Under the pieces are notes generated by a model that saw nothing but the letters and a program-made list of their open reading frames with translations, was not told the origin of the DNA and searched no databases. From positions 868,001-932,000 of the forward strand of contig NZ_LT629793.1 of assembly GCF_900105735.1 (NCBI RefSeq): a DNA stretch of 64,000 nucleotides. The letters are read 5' to 3'. The translations under genes were made by a program, and so were the position numbers. This document shows, in pieces, positions 36,788-46,325 of this stretch. This DNA is from Pseudomonas yamanorum (GTDB lineage Bacteria; Pseudomonadota; Gammaproteobacteria; Pseudomonadales; Pseudomonadaceae). The stretch's first letter is position 1, and the number at the start of each line of letters is the position of its first letter.

Positions 36788-38445
36788 TTATTCACCCATG
36801 CGTCATAGAGATACGTCACCGCCAGCGACGGCTCCAGCCGCACGCCCTGGGTGGTCTTGTAGATACCCAGCCGCGTGCTTTGCGGGTAGGTGGTCAGTTG
36901 CAGGTACTGGCTGGAAGCGATTTTCTGCGCCTGGTAATACAGGGCCCGGCGCTGCTCGCTGTCCTGGGTGGTGAGGGCCTGCTGGATCAGCGTGTCGAAG
37001 GCCGGATCACTGAAGCCTGCGGTGTTCTGGTGATAACCCCCGACGCCTGCCGGACGGATGAACTCGCTGCCAAAGATGATCCGCAGCACGTCGGCGGTGT
37101 TGGTGTTCCAGTAGCCGAGGCGAATGTCGTAGTCCCAGTCGGCCTGGCGCTTGGTGGCCTGCACGTCACTCATCTGGTCGACGATCAGCTCGAAGCCGAC
37201 CTGCCGGGTGGTGGCCTGCACCTGCTCCCACAAGGTGTATTCCGACGGTGGCGTGCGGTTGCCCATCACCACGTGGACTTGCAAGCGCTTGCCGTCCTTG
37301 GTGCGATAGCCGTCGCTGTCGCGCTGGGTCCAGCCGGCCTGGTCGAGCAACTGCGCGGCACGGGCCGGGTCGTAATCCTGGGCGTGCTGGAATTCCGGGC
37401 TGTAGAAGCGCGTGGCCGGGCTCAACGGCCCACCGGCGCGGGGGAACTCATTGAAGTACACGCTCTTCAACGCGCCCTCGATGTCGGAACTGCGCACGAA
37501 GGCTTCGCGCACCCGCACGTCATCGAACGGCGCACGGGTGATGTTCAGCGTGCCGTTGGTGGGGTTGCCGGGGCGTTGGGCGATCACCAGGGTCAGGTCC
37601 GGATTGCGTCGCGCGGCCTCGTGGGATTCGGGGGGCAAGGCTTCGATTACGTCGACCTCGCCGGCCTGCAAGGAGGCGAAGCGCACGGAAGGTTCCTGGA
37701 TGAACTTCCAGACGATCCGGTCGAGCCAGGCCGGGCCTTGGTGTTTGGCGGTGGGTGGGGCCCAGTTGTAGTCGGGGTTGCGCACCAGTTCGACCTGGCT
37801 TTGGCGGTCCCAGCGCACGACCTTGAACGGGCCGCTGCCGACCGGGCTTTCGCAGTTCACGTCGCGGGAGCGCAGCAGTGCGGTGGGGGACTCGATGCCG
37901 AGGAAGCCTTGGGCCAACACTTCCAGGAACGCGGCGTAAGGCGTGGCGAGGTGCACCACTGCGGTGTATTCGTCGAGCACGTCGGTGCTGCGGTATTGGC
38001 GGATGTAGCCGCCTGCGGTGCTGGATTGGGTCTTGGGGTTGGCCATGTGGTCGAGGTTGGCCTTGACCGCGGCGGCGTTGAACGGGGTGCCGTCGGTGAA
38101 GTGCACGTCGTTGCGCAGGTGGAAGGTGTAGGTCAGGCCGTCGGGGGAGACTTCCCAGGTCTTGGCGAGCCAGGGGCCGATGCGGCCGTCGGTGTCCATT
38201 GAGACCAGGGAGTCGAGGTATTGCTGGGCGACGAACACCTGGGGCATGTCGCCGGCCACGTGGGGGTCGAGGCAGGTGGGTTCGCGGTCGGTGGCGTAGA
38301 TCAGGGTGCCGCCCTTTACTGGTTGGTCACTGCGGGTGACGGTGGAGCTGCTTTGGCCGCAGCCGAGCAGCAGGCTGCAGAGTGTGGCGGTGCCGATGAG
38401 AAGCAACGGGGTTGATCGTCGCGGGTAAGGGGCGGGTTCTTGCAT
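36784..38445 (-). CDS. ABC transporter substrate-binding lipoprotein, SBP_bac_5 (operon A)
   Basis: A 553-aa lipoprotein precursor with lipobox LLLGC at about residue 29. Family motifs follow: GGTLIYATDREPTCLDPH, LAKTWEVSPDGLTYTFHLRN, and GSGPFKVVRWDRQS at about 210. It is the first gene of operon A, with a candidate sigma-54 promoter 36 bp upstream. The ribosome-binding site (TTTAGG) is weak and about 10 nt off. The ligand is likely a peptide-like or organosulfur compound, by context. Confidence 0.88.
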   Translation of the reverse strand: MQEPAPYPRRSTPLLLIGTATLCSLLLGCGQSSSTVTRSDQPVKGGTLIYATDREPTCLDPHVAGDMPQVFVAQQYLDSLVSMDTDGRIGPWLAKTWEVSPDGLTYTFHLRNDVHFTDGTPFNAAAVKANLDHMANPKTQSSTAGGYIRQYRSTDVLDEYTAVVHLATPYAAFLEVLAQGFLGIESPTALLRSRDVNCESPVGSGPFKVVRWDRQSQVELVRNPDYNWAPPTAKHQGPAWLDRIVWKFIQEPSVRFASLQAGEVDVIEALPPESHEAARRNPDLTLVIAQRPGNPTNGTLNITRAPFDDVRVREAFVRSSDIEGALKSVYFNEFPRAGGPLSPATRFYSPEFQHAQDYDPARAAQLLDQAGWTQRDSDGYRTKDGKRLQVHVVMGNRTPPSEYTLWEQVQATTRQVGFELIVDQMSDVQATKRQADWDYDIRLGYWNTNTADVLRIIFGSEFIRPAGVGGYHQNTAGFSDPAFDTLIQQALTTQDSEQRRALYYQAQKIASSQYLQLTTYPQSTRLGIYKTTQGVRLEPSLAVTYLYDAWVNK

Positions 38446-38480
38446 GATGACTGAGGCCTAAAGTCCGGGAACTGGGTCAT

Positions 38481-38496
38481 TGCACAAGGCATGCCG
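38481..38496 (-). promoter_or_regulatory. Candidate sigma-54 promoter of operon A
   Basis: Minus strand CGGCATGCCTTGTGCA has GG-N10-GC spacing. It is weaker than the other three (CGGCAT, GTGCA). The predicted start point is near 38470, 25 nt from the ATG. Confidence 0.62.
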
Positions 38497-38564
38497 GGTT
38501 TTTGGGGCCGTAAACAGGGGGCATTGGGGGTTTAGGTGATGGCTGAAAACGACAATGTGTGCGG

Positions 38565-38573
38565 CAACTGTTG
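38565..38573. promoter_or_regulatory. Candidate SfnR site (CAACTGTTG)
   Basis: CAACTGTTG lies 69 bp upstream of the operon A sigma-54 promoter, in the range for an enhancer. The same sequence is in both other control regions. Confidence 0.45.
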
Positions 38574-38596
38574 GCCAGGCAACATCTGGCCTTGGG

Positions 38597-38955
38597 GGGA
38601 ATACATATCCGTTGCTGCGGTAACGGCCGCTATTGGTTCCGCTCTTACAGCGGCTCACTTTTGAAAAGCGCAAAAGTAAGCAAAACGCTCTTGCCCCACC
38701 ACTCGGCACCTCGCCCAGGCTCGGTGTGCCCTCACTCCGGCTTTGGACCGTGGGCCGCCGTCATAGGCCATCCATGGCCCAGGACGGCTAACCTGGCGTC
38801 CTGCCAGGTTACCCACGCTCCAAAGCCTGCGTTCGGCCAGCGTGGTTTAACGGGGCGCCTAAGATCAAAATCAAGATCAAAAGCAAGAGCACAGCGGCCT
38901 ACCGGCCGGCTTGAGTGTTAGAAGCCAGATCAAAGGCCAGAGCGAAAGCAGAGCT
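38597..38955. repeat. Large intergenic repeat, direct copy
   Basis: From ATATCCGTTGCTGCGGTAAC to about 38955, nearly identical over 38643-38920 to 12072-12340. It faces an inverted partner at 39055-39433 across a REP pair. No credible gene is inside. Confidence 0.85.
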
Positions 38956-38962
38956 GCTTTTC

Positions 38963-39050
38963 TGTGGGAGCTGGCTTGCCTGCGATGCAAACACCTCGGT
39001 GCATCAGGTACACCCAGTTGATGCCATCGCAGGCAAGCCAGCTCCCACAT
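38963..39050. repeat. REP/BIME palindrome at the centre of the inverted large repeat
   Basis: Standard arms GTGGGAGCTGGCTTGCCTGC and complement, placed between the two oppositely oriented large repeats. Confidence 0.92.
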
Positions 39051-39054
39051 TTGA

Positions 39055-39433
39055 CCGTGCCCGCTTTAGCTTTTGATTTGGCTTTTGCTTCACCACTCTC
39101 AAGCCGGCCGGTAGGCCGCTGTGCTCTGCTTTTGATCTGCTTTTGATTTTGATCTGCAGGCCCCGTCAACCACGATGGCCGCAAGTAGGCACGGTGGAGC
39201 GGCTAAATCGGCAGGGATGCCGATTTAGCCGCGCCGGGCCATGGATGGCCCGTCGCGGCGGCCCGCGGAACCGGGCCGGAGTGCGGGCATGCCGAGCCTA
39301 GGCGAGGCACCGAGTGGTGGGGCAAAGACCTTTTGGTTACTTTTGGCTGGGCCGGCATTCCGGGCGTTTGCCAAAAGTGACCCGCTGTAAGAGCGGAACC
39401 ATAAGCCGCCGTTACCTAAATAACGGATATGTA
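39055..39433. repeat. Large intergenic repeat, inverted diverged copy
   Basis: Read on the minus strand it runs ATATCCGTTATTTAGGTAAC, then GGTTCCGCTCTTACAGCGGG, and later CAAGCCGGCCGGTAGGCCGC-like sequence shared with the direct copy. The middle has diverged (AAATCGGCAGGGATGCCGATTT). It ends at the stop codon of the GNAT gene. Confidence 0.78.
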
Positions 39434-39434
39434 C

Positions 39435-39995
39435 TCAAACTTCATTTCCCACAAAAACCTTAAGCTGCACCCGATATCGCACCAACGGCAACGGCTCATC
39501 ATGTTCCACCACAGTCTTAGCCGTATGCGGTTCAGCCACAAACCCAAGCGCCCGATAGAAACCCAGAGCACGCCGATTCCCCTGCACCACCCAAACGGTC
39601 GCACTGATAAAACCGGCCTCGATCAACTGCTCCCGAACCCGCCCCCAAAGCCGCGTACCAATCCCCTGCCCCCAGATCCCAGGCAACAGATTAAGCGCAC
39701 GCAGTTCTCCAGTAACCGGCGGCGCATCCACATCCCGACTGCTACCAAACGACGCCCACGCCACGAGCTCCCCGTCCAACTCCACCACCCACACCGACAA
39801 GGTGCCACCACCTATGGCCTGGGCCAGAAACGCCGTGCGCTGTGACACCCCGCTGTTCAGGTCAGCAAGAAAACGCTCGGACAAAATCTCCCGGTACGCA
39901 GCCTGCCAGGTCTGCAAATGAATGTGCGCCAACCGCGGCGCATCTTCCACCCTGGCAGCCCTGAAATACAGAACCCCCTCAGGCACACCACTCAC
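39435..39995 (-). CDS. GNAT N-acetyltransferase, last gene of sulfur operon B
   Basis: A 186-aa GNAT protein with motif A LRALNLLPGIWGQGIGTRLW and the C-terminal NRRALGFYRALGFVAE. It overlaps the DszA-like gene by 4 nt. It is paralogous to the GNAT at 30058, which sits at the same last place of operon A. The likely substrate is a primary amine of the imported sulfur compound or of its product. Confidence 0.85.
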   Translation of the reverse strand: MSGVPEGVLYFRAARVEDAPRLAHIHLQTWQAAYREILSERFLADLNSGVSQRTAFLAQAIGGGTLSVWVVELDGELVAWASFGSSRDVDAPPVTGELRALNLLPGIWGQGIGTRLWGRVREQLIEAGFISATVWVVQGNRRALGFYRALGFVAEPHTAKTVVEHDEPLPLVRYRVQLKVFVGNEV

Positions 39996-41392
39996 GCCGG
40001 AAACCGCAACGGCAACGCCGGCTTCAGCAACGCCGCCGGATCCCGATAACGCGCGCCAAAATGATCACTCGGCAACCGAGCCCGCCCGGCCCCAAACAAC
40101 CGCTCCCGCAGCGTCTCCCCCTCGTTGTACCGCTCACGAAACCGCCCCCGACGACGCAACTCCGGCACCACCAATTCAATAAAATCCCGCGCCGTTTCAA
40201 ACGACAGATACTGCCTCAGGTTGATCCCATCGATCCCATCCTCATCCAGCCATTTCTCAATCGCATCAGCCACCACCGTAGGTGTACCGGCAACGAAAAA
40301 ACGCTCACGGTTGAAGCCGCCAAGCTGGGCCAAGACCGCGCCCACAGTGGAGTCCGCTTTGTACCGGCTCAAACTCTCCCACCCCTTGACCCGCCGACTC
40401 ACCAGATCACTGATCAAGGTATCCCGCGAATACGCCGTCAAATCAATCGCCGATTGCCCATGAGCCAGCGACGCCTCAACACTCACCAGCCTGCGATAAC
40501 TGTCGAGCTTGGCACTCACCTCCTCATCGGTACGCCCGACGATCACCCCCGCCATCACAATAAACTTCAACCCCGCCGGATCGCGATCATGCTCAACTGC
40601 CTTCTGCCGCATCGCCTGGATATTCGCCCGCACCGCCGGTGCATCATTACCCCCGGTAAACACCACTTCAGCATGCCGCCCGGCAAACTCGATGCCCGCC
40701 GGTGACCCGGTGGCCTGAAACAACACCGGCGTACGTTGCCGCGAAGGCTGGCACAAGTGCGGACCGGCAACCTTGAAGTGCTCCCCTACGTGGTTGATAT
40801 AGCGCACCTTGTCCGGATCGGTGTAGATCCGGCGCTCGCGGTCGACAATCACCGCGTCGTCGTCCCAGGAGCCTTCCCAAAGTTTGTACAACACGTCCAG
40901 ATATTCGTCGGCGATCTCGTAGCGGTGATCATGGACCACCTCAGTGTCGTGCCCGAAGTTGCGCGCCGCGTTCGGCAGGTACGAGGTGACGATGTTCCAA
41001 CCCACCCGCCCCTTGGTCAGGTGATCGAGGGTACTCATGCGCCGCGCGAAGGCGAACGGCGGTTCGTAGGTGGTGGAAAAGGTCGCGCCGAAACCAAGGT
41101 TCTTGGTCACCCCGGCCATCGCCGGAATCACCAGCAGCGGGTCGTTGCTGGGGATCTGCATGCCTTCACGCAACGAGGTTTCAGGGCCATCGCGAAAACG
41201 GTCGTAGGTGCCAATCACGTCGGCCAGGAACACACCGTCAAAGGTGCCGTATTCCAGCAATTGCGCCAGCTCGGTCCAGTAGTCGAGGTCGTTGAAGCGG
41301 TGCCGGTTGTTGTCCGGGTGCACCCACAAACCATGGACGATGTGACTGACGCAGTTCATCTCAAACAAATTCACGTGCAGTTGCTTGGGCAC
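39992..41392 (-). CDS. LLM-class flavin monooxygenase, NtaA/SnaA/DszA family
   Basis: A 466-aa enzyme with family blocks YDRFRDGPETSLREG, NLGFGATFSTTYEPPFAFAR, RMSTLDHLTKGRVGWNIVTS and PVLFQATGSPAGIEFAGRHA. Relatives (DszA, SfnG, YxeK) cleave C-S bonds using FMNH2 and O2. I chose a GTG start at 41392 because AAAGGAG lies 8 nt upstream; the longer frame would start at TTG (41425) without a site. It follows the ABC ATPase gene. Together with the DszC-like enzyme of the same operon it forms an S-oxidation plus C-S cleavage pair. Confidence 0.88.
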   Translation of the reverse strand: MPKQLHVNLFEMNCVSHIVHGLWVHPDNNRHRFNDLDYWTELAQLLEYGTFDGVFLADVIGTYDRFRDGPETSLREGMQIPSNDPLLVIPAMAGVTKNLGFGATFSTTYEPPFAFARRMSTLDHLTKGRVGWNIVTSYLPNAARNFGHDTEVVHDHRYEIADEYLDVLYKLWEGSWDDDAVIVDRERRIYTDPDKVRYINHVGEHFKVAGPHLCQPSRQRTPVLFQATGSPAGIEFAGRHAEVVFTGGNDAPAVRANIQAMRQKAVEHDRDPAGLKFIVMAGVIVGRTDEEVSAKLDSYRRLVSVEASLAHGQSAIDLTAYSRDTLISDLVSRRVKGWESLSRYKADSTVGAVLAQLGGFNRERFFVAGTPTVVADAIEKWLDEDGIDGINLRQYLSFETARDFIELVVPELRRRGRFRERYNEGETLRERLFGAGRARLPSDHFGARYRDPAALLKPALPLRFPA

Positions 41393-41429
41393 CTGGAGCA
41401 CTCCTTTCGTAGATACGTTTTCCAATACG

Positions 41430-43088
41430 TCAGATCGCGACGTTCAGGTAGAACGGGACTGGCGTGTAGTCGGTTTCAAGGGTCGGGATCGCGTCGATCA
41501 GCGCGCGGGTATAGGCATGGGCCGGGCGGTCGAACACGGCGCGTACCGAGCCGGACTCCACCACTTCGCCGGCCTTCATCACCAGCACGCGCTCGCTGAC
41601 GTGGTTGATCACCCCCAGGTCGTGGGAGATGAACAGGCAGGCCAGGCCGAGGCGGCGCTTGAGGTCGTCGAGCAGCTCCAGGATCTGTGCCTGTACCGAC
41701 ACGTCCAGCGCCGAGACCGGTTCATCGCAGATAAGGATTTGGGGCTCGGAAGCCAGGGCCCGGGCAATCGCAATCCGTTGGCGTTGGCCGCCGGAGAGTT
41801 CGATAGGCCGGCGGGACAAGGCGCTGGCATCGAGGCGCACCAGTTCCAGCAGTTCCAGGGCACGGTCGCGTCGTATGTGACGAGGAACGCCGGCCACCAC
41901 CAGCGCTTCGAACAACACACGCTGCACGGTGTAGCGCGGGTCGAAGGAGCTGAGGGGGTCCTGGAACACCACTTGCACCGCACGCCGGGCTTCGCGTTTT
42001 TGCCGGGTGTCGAGGTCGGACCAGCGCTGGCCCTTGATCCATACCTCGCCGGCATCGGCGGTTTCCAGGCCAAGTATCAGGCGGGTCAAGGTGGTCTTGC
42101 CGCAGCCCGATTCGCCCACCACTCCCAGGGTTTCGCCACGACGCAGTTGCAACGACACCTGGTTCAGCACCGTGCGGGTCTTGCCGTCGGGGCCAACAAA
42201 GGTTTTGGACAGATCACGCGCTTCCAGCAGTACTTCGCCCTGGGGCGCAGGCTCGGGTTCGACCGCCGTGAGCAACCGCCGTGTGGGCTGGAAGTGCACG
42301 GCCTTGGCCGCCCGCAGCAGCAGTTGTGTATACGGATGACGCGGGTCTTGCAGGACCTGCTCGGTGCTGCCCTCCTCCACGATCACCCCGTGGCGCATCA
42401 CCGCCACGCGATCGGCCAGGCGCGAGACCACCGACAGGTCATGGCTGACCATCAGCAGCGCATTGTCCTCACCCCGCAGGCTTTCCAGCAGCGCGATAAC
42501 TTGGGCCTGCACCGTGGCGTCCAGTGCCGTGGTGGGTTCATCGGCAATGATCAGCCGTGGGTTGCAGGCGATGGCCGAGGCGATCAACGCACGCTGGCGC
42601 AAGCCACCGGAAAGTTGCCAGGGGTATTGGCTGGCGCGCAGTTCCGGTTCCGGCACGCCCACATCCCGCAGCAGTTCCAGCACCCGCAGGCGGCGCGCTT
42701 CCAGGCCCAATGCGGTGTGCAGGTGCAACGGTTCTTCGATCTCGGCACCGACGCGGCGCAGCGGGTCCAGCGCGCCGAGGGCGTCCTGCATCACAAAGCC
42801 GATGCTCGCGCCGCGCAGTTGCTGCCAGGCCCGCTCATTGAGCTGGCGCAGGTCGACGCCCTGGAAGGCCAGCTTGGCGGCCTGGACGTGGGCGTCCTTG
42901 CCCGTGAGGCCGGCCAGGGTGCGGGCGGTGACGCTTTTGCCGGAGCCCGACTCCCCCACCAGCGCCAGGCATTCACCACGATGCAACTGCAGACTGACAC
43001 CGTGTAATACCGGCTCGGCCTGGCCAAAACGGACCGTCAGGTCGCGGATGTCGACCAGCGGGCCGAGGGTGTGGATGTTCATCGTCAT
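41430..43088 (-). CDS. ABC transporter fused double ATPase, Dpp/Opp type (operon B)
   Basis: A 552-aa protein with two ATPase domains (Walker A GESGSGKSVT and GESGCGKTTL; signatures LSGGLRQRA and LSGGQRQRIAIARAL). It is paralogous to 33235-34950. The ATG at 43088 overlaps the permease stop by 4 nt and has AAGGAA about 8 nt upstream. Confidence 0.92.
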   Translation of the reverse strand: MTMNIHTLGPLVDIRDLTVRFGQAEPVLHGVSLQLHRGECLALVGESGSGKSVTARTLAGLTGKDAHVQAAKLAFQGVDLRQLNERAWQQLRGASIGFVMQDALGALDPLRRVGAEIEEPLHLHTALGLEARRLRVLELLRDVGVPEPELRASQYPWQLSGGLRQRALIASAIACNPRLIIADEPTTALDATVQAQVIALLESLRGEDNALLMVSHDLSVVSRLADRVAVMRHGVIVEEGSTEQVLQDPRHPYTQLLLRAAKAVHFQPTRRLLTAVEPEPAPQGEVLLEARDLSKTFVGPDGKTRTVLNQVSLQLRRGETLGVVGESGCGKTTLTRLILGLETADAGEVWIKGQRWSDLDTRQKREARRAVQVVFQDPLSSFDPRYTVQRVLFEALVVAGVPRHIRRDRALELLELVRLDASALSRRPIELSGGQRQRIAIARALASEPQILICDEPVSALDVSVQAQILELLDDLKRRLGLACLFISHDLGVINHVSERVLVMKAGEVVESGSVRAVFDRPAHAYTRALIDAIPTLETDYTPVPFYLNVAI

Positions 43089-43948
43089 AGGGGCTTTCCT
43101 TCGCTGCGGCGCAAGAGTTCGCGGCCGATGGCACTGATGGAGACAACGGTCAGGGTGATGATCAGGGCGGGCCAGGCCACCAGCCACGGCGCATTGGCCA
43201 GGAAGCTGCGTCCGATGGACATCATCCCGCCCCACTCTGGCGCCGGCGGCGGTGCGCCAAAGCCGAGGAAGCTCAAGGCGGCGCCGGCGGTGATCGCGCC
43301 GCCGACGCCGATGGTGGCGAGGATCAGCACCGGCTTGAACGCATTCGGCAGGATGTGCCGCAGCACCACCGCCAGATGGGATTGGCCGAGGGTGACAGCG
43401 GATTCGACGTAGCCGGCGTTGCGCACATTCAGGGTTTGCGCCCGCACCAGCCGCGCATAACGCGGCACGCCGGCGATGCCTATCGCGAGAATCAGGTTGG
43501 CCGTGCCCTGGTCGAAAAACGTGATGATCACCAGCGCCAGCAACAGGTCGGGAAACGACAGCAACACGTCGATACCGCGCATCAGGGCGCCATCCAGCCA
43601 GCGCGGACCAAGGCCGGCGATCAACCCGAGCAAGGTGCCCCAGGCCAGTCCCAGCGCCGTAGCGGCGATGCCCATGAACAGCGACGAGCGCACGCCATAA
43701 ATCAACCGGCTGAGCACATCGCGCCCGTTCTCATCGGTGCCCAGCCAATACACGTTGCTCGGTGCCTGGAACGCCAGGCGCGCCGACGCCTCCAGCGGGT
43801 CATAGGGGGCCAGCCATTGCGGAACAACGGCGGCCAACAGCAACAGGGCAACAAACACCCCGGCGAGCAACAGGCCGGGCCGCAGCCGGGTCAGCCCGGC
43901 AAGACGCAACGGGCGAATGCCGCTCAACGTTTCAATGGTTTGCGTCAT
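43085..43948 (-). CDS. ABC transporter permease, DppC type (operon B)
   Basis: A 287-aa permease with LGTDENGRDVLSRLIYGVRS and EAA loop ESAVTLGQSHLAVVLRHILP. It is the same length as its operon A counterpart. It starts 15 nt after the aldo-keto reductase stop. Confidence 0.92.
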   Translation of the reverse strand: MTQTIETLSGIRPLRLAGLTRLRPGLLLAGVFVALLLLAAVVPQWLAPYDPLEASARLAFQAPSNVYWLGTDENGRDVLSRLIYGVRSSLFMGIAATALGLAWGTLLGLIAGLGPRWLDGALMRGIDVLLSFPDLLLALVIITFFDQGTANLILAIGIAGVPRYARLVRAQTLNVRNAGYVESAVTLGQSHLAVVLRHILPNAFKPVLILATIGVGGAITAGAALSFLGFGAPPPAPEWGGMMSIGRSFLANAPWLVAWPALIITLTVVSISAIGRELLRRSEGKPL

Positions 43949-43963
43949 GCCAGGCTCCTCGTT

Positions 43964-45016
43964 CTAGGGCGCAGGGTTGGGAATGCGCTGGTGGATGGCC
44001 TGGATCTGCGCCTTGATCTCGTCACTGAGGCTCACGTCCAGCGCGCCGAGGTTGTCGCGCAATTGCGCCAGGCTGGTTTGCCCGGTGAGCGCGCTGGTGA
44101 CGAAGGGTTTGTCGATGATGAAGGCCAGGGCCAACTGGGCCGGGGTGAGGCCGTGTTGCCGGGCAATTTCCACGTAGCCGGTAATGGCTTCCTGGGCCGA
44201 GGCGCTGTCATAGCGGTTGAAGGTGCGGTACACCGCCGACAGCCGCGAACCCTCGGGACGTGCGCCGCCCAGGTATTTGCCGGTGAGCGCACCGAAGGCC
44301 AGCGGCGAGTACGCCAGCAGGCCGACGCCTTCGCGGTGGGTGAACTCCGAGAGGCCGCCCTCGTACAGGCGATTCAGCAGGCTGTAGGGGTTTTGCACGC
44401 TGGCAATCCGCGGCAGGCCGAGGCGTTCGCTTTGCTTGAGAAACTCGGCCACGCCCCACGGGGTTTCGTTGGAAACGCCGATGTGACGCACCTTGCCGGC
44501 CTTGACCTGATCGGCCAGCACCGCCAGGGTTTCCTCGATGGCCACGCTCTGGTTGTCTGCCTGATAGGGGTATTCGCGCTGGCCGAAGATGTTGGTGGTG
44601 CGGTCGGGCCAGTGCAGTTGGTAGAGGTCGAGGTAGTCGGTGTTCAGGCGTTTGAGGCTGCCGTCCAGGGCTTCGACGATGTTGCGCCGGTCGTGGTGGC
44701 TGAGGCCGTCGCGGATGTGCTGCTGGCTGCTGGGGTCACGGGCCGGGCCGGCGATTTTGCTCGCCAGGATCACCTCGTCCCGGCGACCACTGGCCGCCAG
44801 CCAACTGCCGATATAGCGCTCGGTGGTGCGCCAGGTTTCGGCCTTGGTGGGCGTGGGGTACATCTCGGCGGTGTCGATGAAGTTGATGCCTTCGGCCAGC
44901 GCCAAATCAATCTGCTGATGGGCATCGGTTTCGGTGTTCTGGTGGCCCCAGGTCATGGTGCCCAGGCCCAGCACGCTGACTTGGATGTCGCTGTGGCCCA
45001 GTTGGCGGTAACGCAT
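43964..45016 (-). CDS. Aldo-keto reductase, Tas-like
   Basis: A 350-aa TIM-barrel oxidoreductase with catalytic residues Asp (INFIDTAEMYP), Tyr of the same segment, Lys (VILASKIAG) and His (LYQLHWPDR). The NADPH-binding end is LTGQTSLAQLRDNLGAL. The ATG at 45016 has AAGGA 7 nt upstream. Placed between the DszC-like gene and a permease gene, it probably reduces a carbonyl released when the C-S bond is cleaved (inference). Confidence 0.87.
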   Translation of the reverse strand: MRYRQLGHSDIQVSVLGLGTMTWGHQNTETDAHQQIDLALAEGINFIDTAEMYPTPTKAETWRTTERYIGSWLAASGRRDEVILASKIAGPARDPSSQQHIRDGLSHHDRRNIVEALDGSLKRLNTDYLDLYQLHWPDRTTNIFGQREYPYQADNQSVAIEETLAVLADQVKAGKVRHIGVSNETPWGVAEFLKQSERLGLPRIASVQNPYSLLNRLYEGGLSEFTHREGVGLLAYSPLAFGALTGKYLGGARPEGSRLSAVYRTFNRYDSASAQEAITGYVEIARQHGLTPAQLALAFIIDKPFVTSALTGQTSLAQLRDNLGALDVSLSDEIKAQIQAIHQRIPNPAP

Positions 45017-45048
45017 GGGTGATCCTTTTTTATTCAAGGGTTGAAGGC

Positions 45049-46302
45049 TCATACCGCACTCGCTTCGTCGCGAGCGGCCTGCTGCTCGGCGTCGGCGGCT
45101 TGCAGACTGCGCCAGGCGGCGGTGGGGGTGACGTCGTTGAGGTAGTAGTTGCCCAGGGCGCGTTCGCGAAAGATCGCCGGGTTATGGGAGGCCAGGGTGC
45201 GCGCGTTGCGCCAATGCCGGTCGAAGCGACGCGACTCGCTGGTGGCGGAGGCGCCGCCGACTTCGAACAGCAGCGTGGTGGCTTCCAGCACCTGTTCCAG
45301 CACGATCTGTTGCGCCTGATAGGCACGGATCTCCGCCTCGGTGTAATGCTCTTCGTTGGCGTAGCCACCCTGCTCTGCTTCGTGCACCTCCTGAAGGACC
45401 TCGGCAACGGCCAGCACCTGGGTGCGAGCGGCATAGGCCAGGCTCGACAGGCGACCGATCACCCGCTGCACCAGCGGATCATCCTTGGGGCTCGATTGCC
45501 CCGGCACGCCAAACGCGCGGGTGCGGCCTTTGACGAATTCGGTGGCATCGCGCAGCACCGCATTCGCGATGCCGGCCAGGGTCGCCAGGTGGAACAGCTG
45601 GTAGAACGCGCTCAGGTAGGACTCGGCGCGCAGCTCGTCTTTCTTGAAGCGTCGCACGATGTGCTGCGCCGGTACGTCGACCGCCTTGAAGCGGGTGGTG
45701 CCGCTGCCGGTGAGGCGCTGACCGAAGCCGTCCCAGTCATCCTCGACGGTGACGCCTGGCGCATCGGTACGTACCGCGAGGCTGACAAAATCCTCGCCAT
45801 CCAGGGCAACGGCGGCGATCCAGTTGGCGTACAGCGTGCCGGTGCAGTAGTACTTCTCGCCGTCCAGCTGCCAGCCGGAATCGACTGCGCTGAGGGTCAC
45901 CGAGTTGCGGGTGGTATCGGTGCGCTCGGCCATGGCGGCGCCCCACAGTTCGCCGTCGACGACTTTGGCGAACCAGTAATCCTGGGACTCGCTGTCACGG
46001 CTGGAAATCCGGCCTTCAACAAACCCGAAATGCGCGCGCACAATCTGCGGCAGGTTTGAATCGGCCTCCCCCAGTTCAATCAACAGGCGAAACAACTGCG
46101 GCAAACTCGCGCCCAGGCCGCCCAATGCCTGCGGCACACGCAGGGCACCGAAGCCGGCCTCCCGCAGCCACGCCACCGCGTCATGGGCCAGCTCGCGTTG
46201 CTGCTCGCGGGCGACGGCGGTGTCGGCTATCCGTGCAAATACGTCGGCAAAACGCTGGTGCAAGTCGGCATAACTCACCGCAGCGGGGATCGAAGCACTC
46301 AT
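45049..46302 (-). CDS. DszC-type flavin-dependent monooxygenase (operon B)
   Basis: A 417-aa acyl-CoA-dehydrogenase-fold enzyme (RVPQALGGLGASLPQLFRLL, DGEKYYCTGTLYANWIAAVA, GGASATSESRRFDRHWRNAR). Its length equals that of DszC. It oxidises S (or N) with reduced flavin. It is paralogous to 32006-33214. The ATG at 46302 has AAGGAA 6 nt upstream. No dedicated flavin reductase is in the island, so a housekeeping one must serve. Confidence 0.86.
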   Translation of the reverse strand: MSASIPAAVSYADLHQRFADVFARIADTAVAREQQRELAHDAVAWLREAGFGALRVPQALGGLGASLPQLFRLLIELGEADSNLPQIVRAHFGFVEGRISSRDSESQDYWFAKVVDGELWGAAMAERTDTTRNSVTLSAVDSGWQLDGEKYYCTGTLYANWIAAVALDGEDFVSLAVRTDAPGVTVEDDWDGFGQRLTGSGTTRFKAVDVPAQHIVRRFKKDELRAESYLSAFYQLFHLATLAGIANAVLRDATEFVKGRTRAFGVPGQSSPKDDPLVQRVIGRLSSLAYAARTQVLAVAEVLQEVHEAEQGGYANEEHYTEAEIRAYQAQQIVLEQVLEATTLLFEVGGASATSESRRFDRHWRNARTLASHNPAIFRERALGNYYLNDVTPTAAWRSLQAADAEQQAARDEASAV

Positions 46303-46325
46303 GGTTTTTCCTTCTTCAAAGACAC

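Noticed and set aside
38458..38709. Minus-strand frame beginning MPSGGARAFCLLLRFSKVSR, also present upstream of the IS transposase
   Set aside because: It is translation of the large intergenic repeat. Identical text at two unrelated sites shows repeat origin, not a protein.
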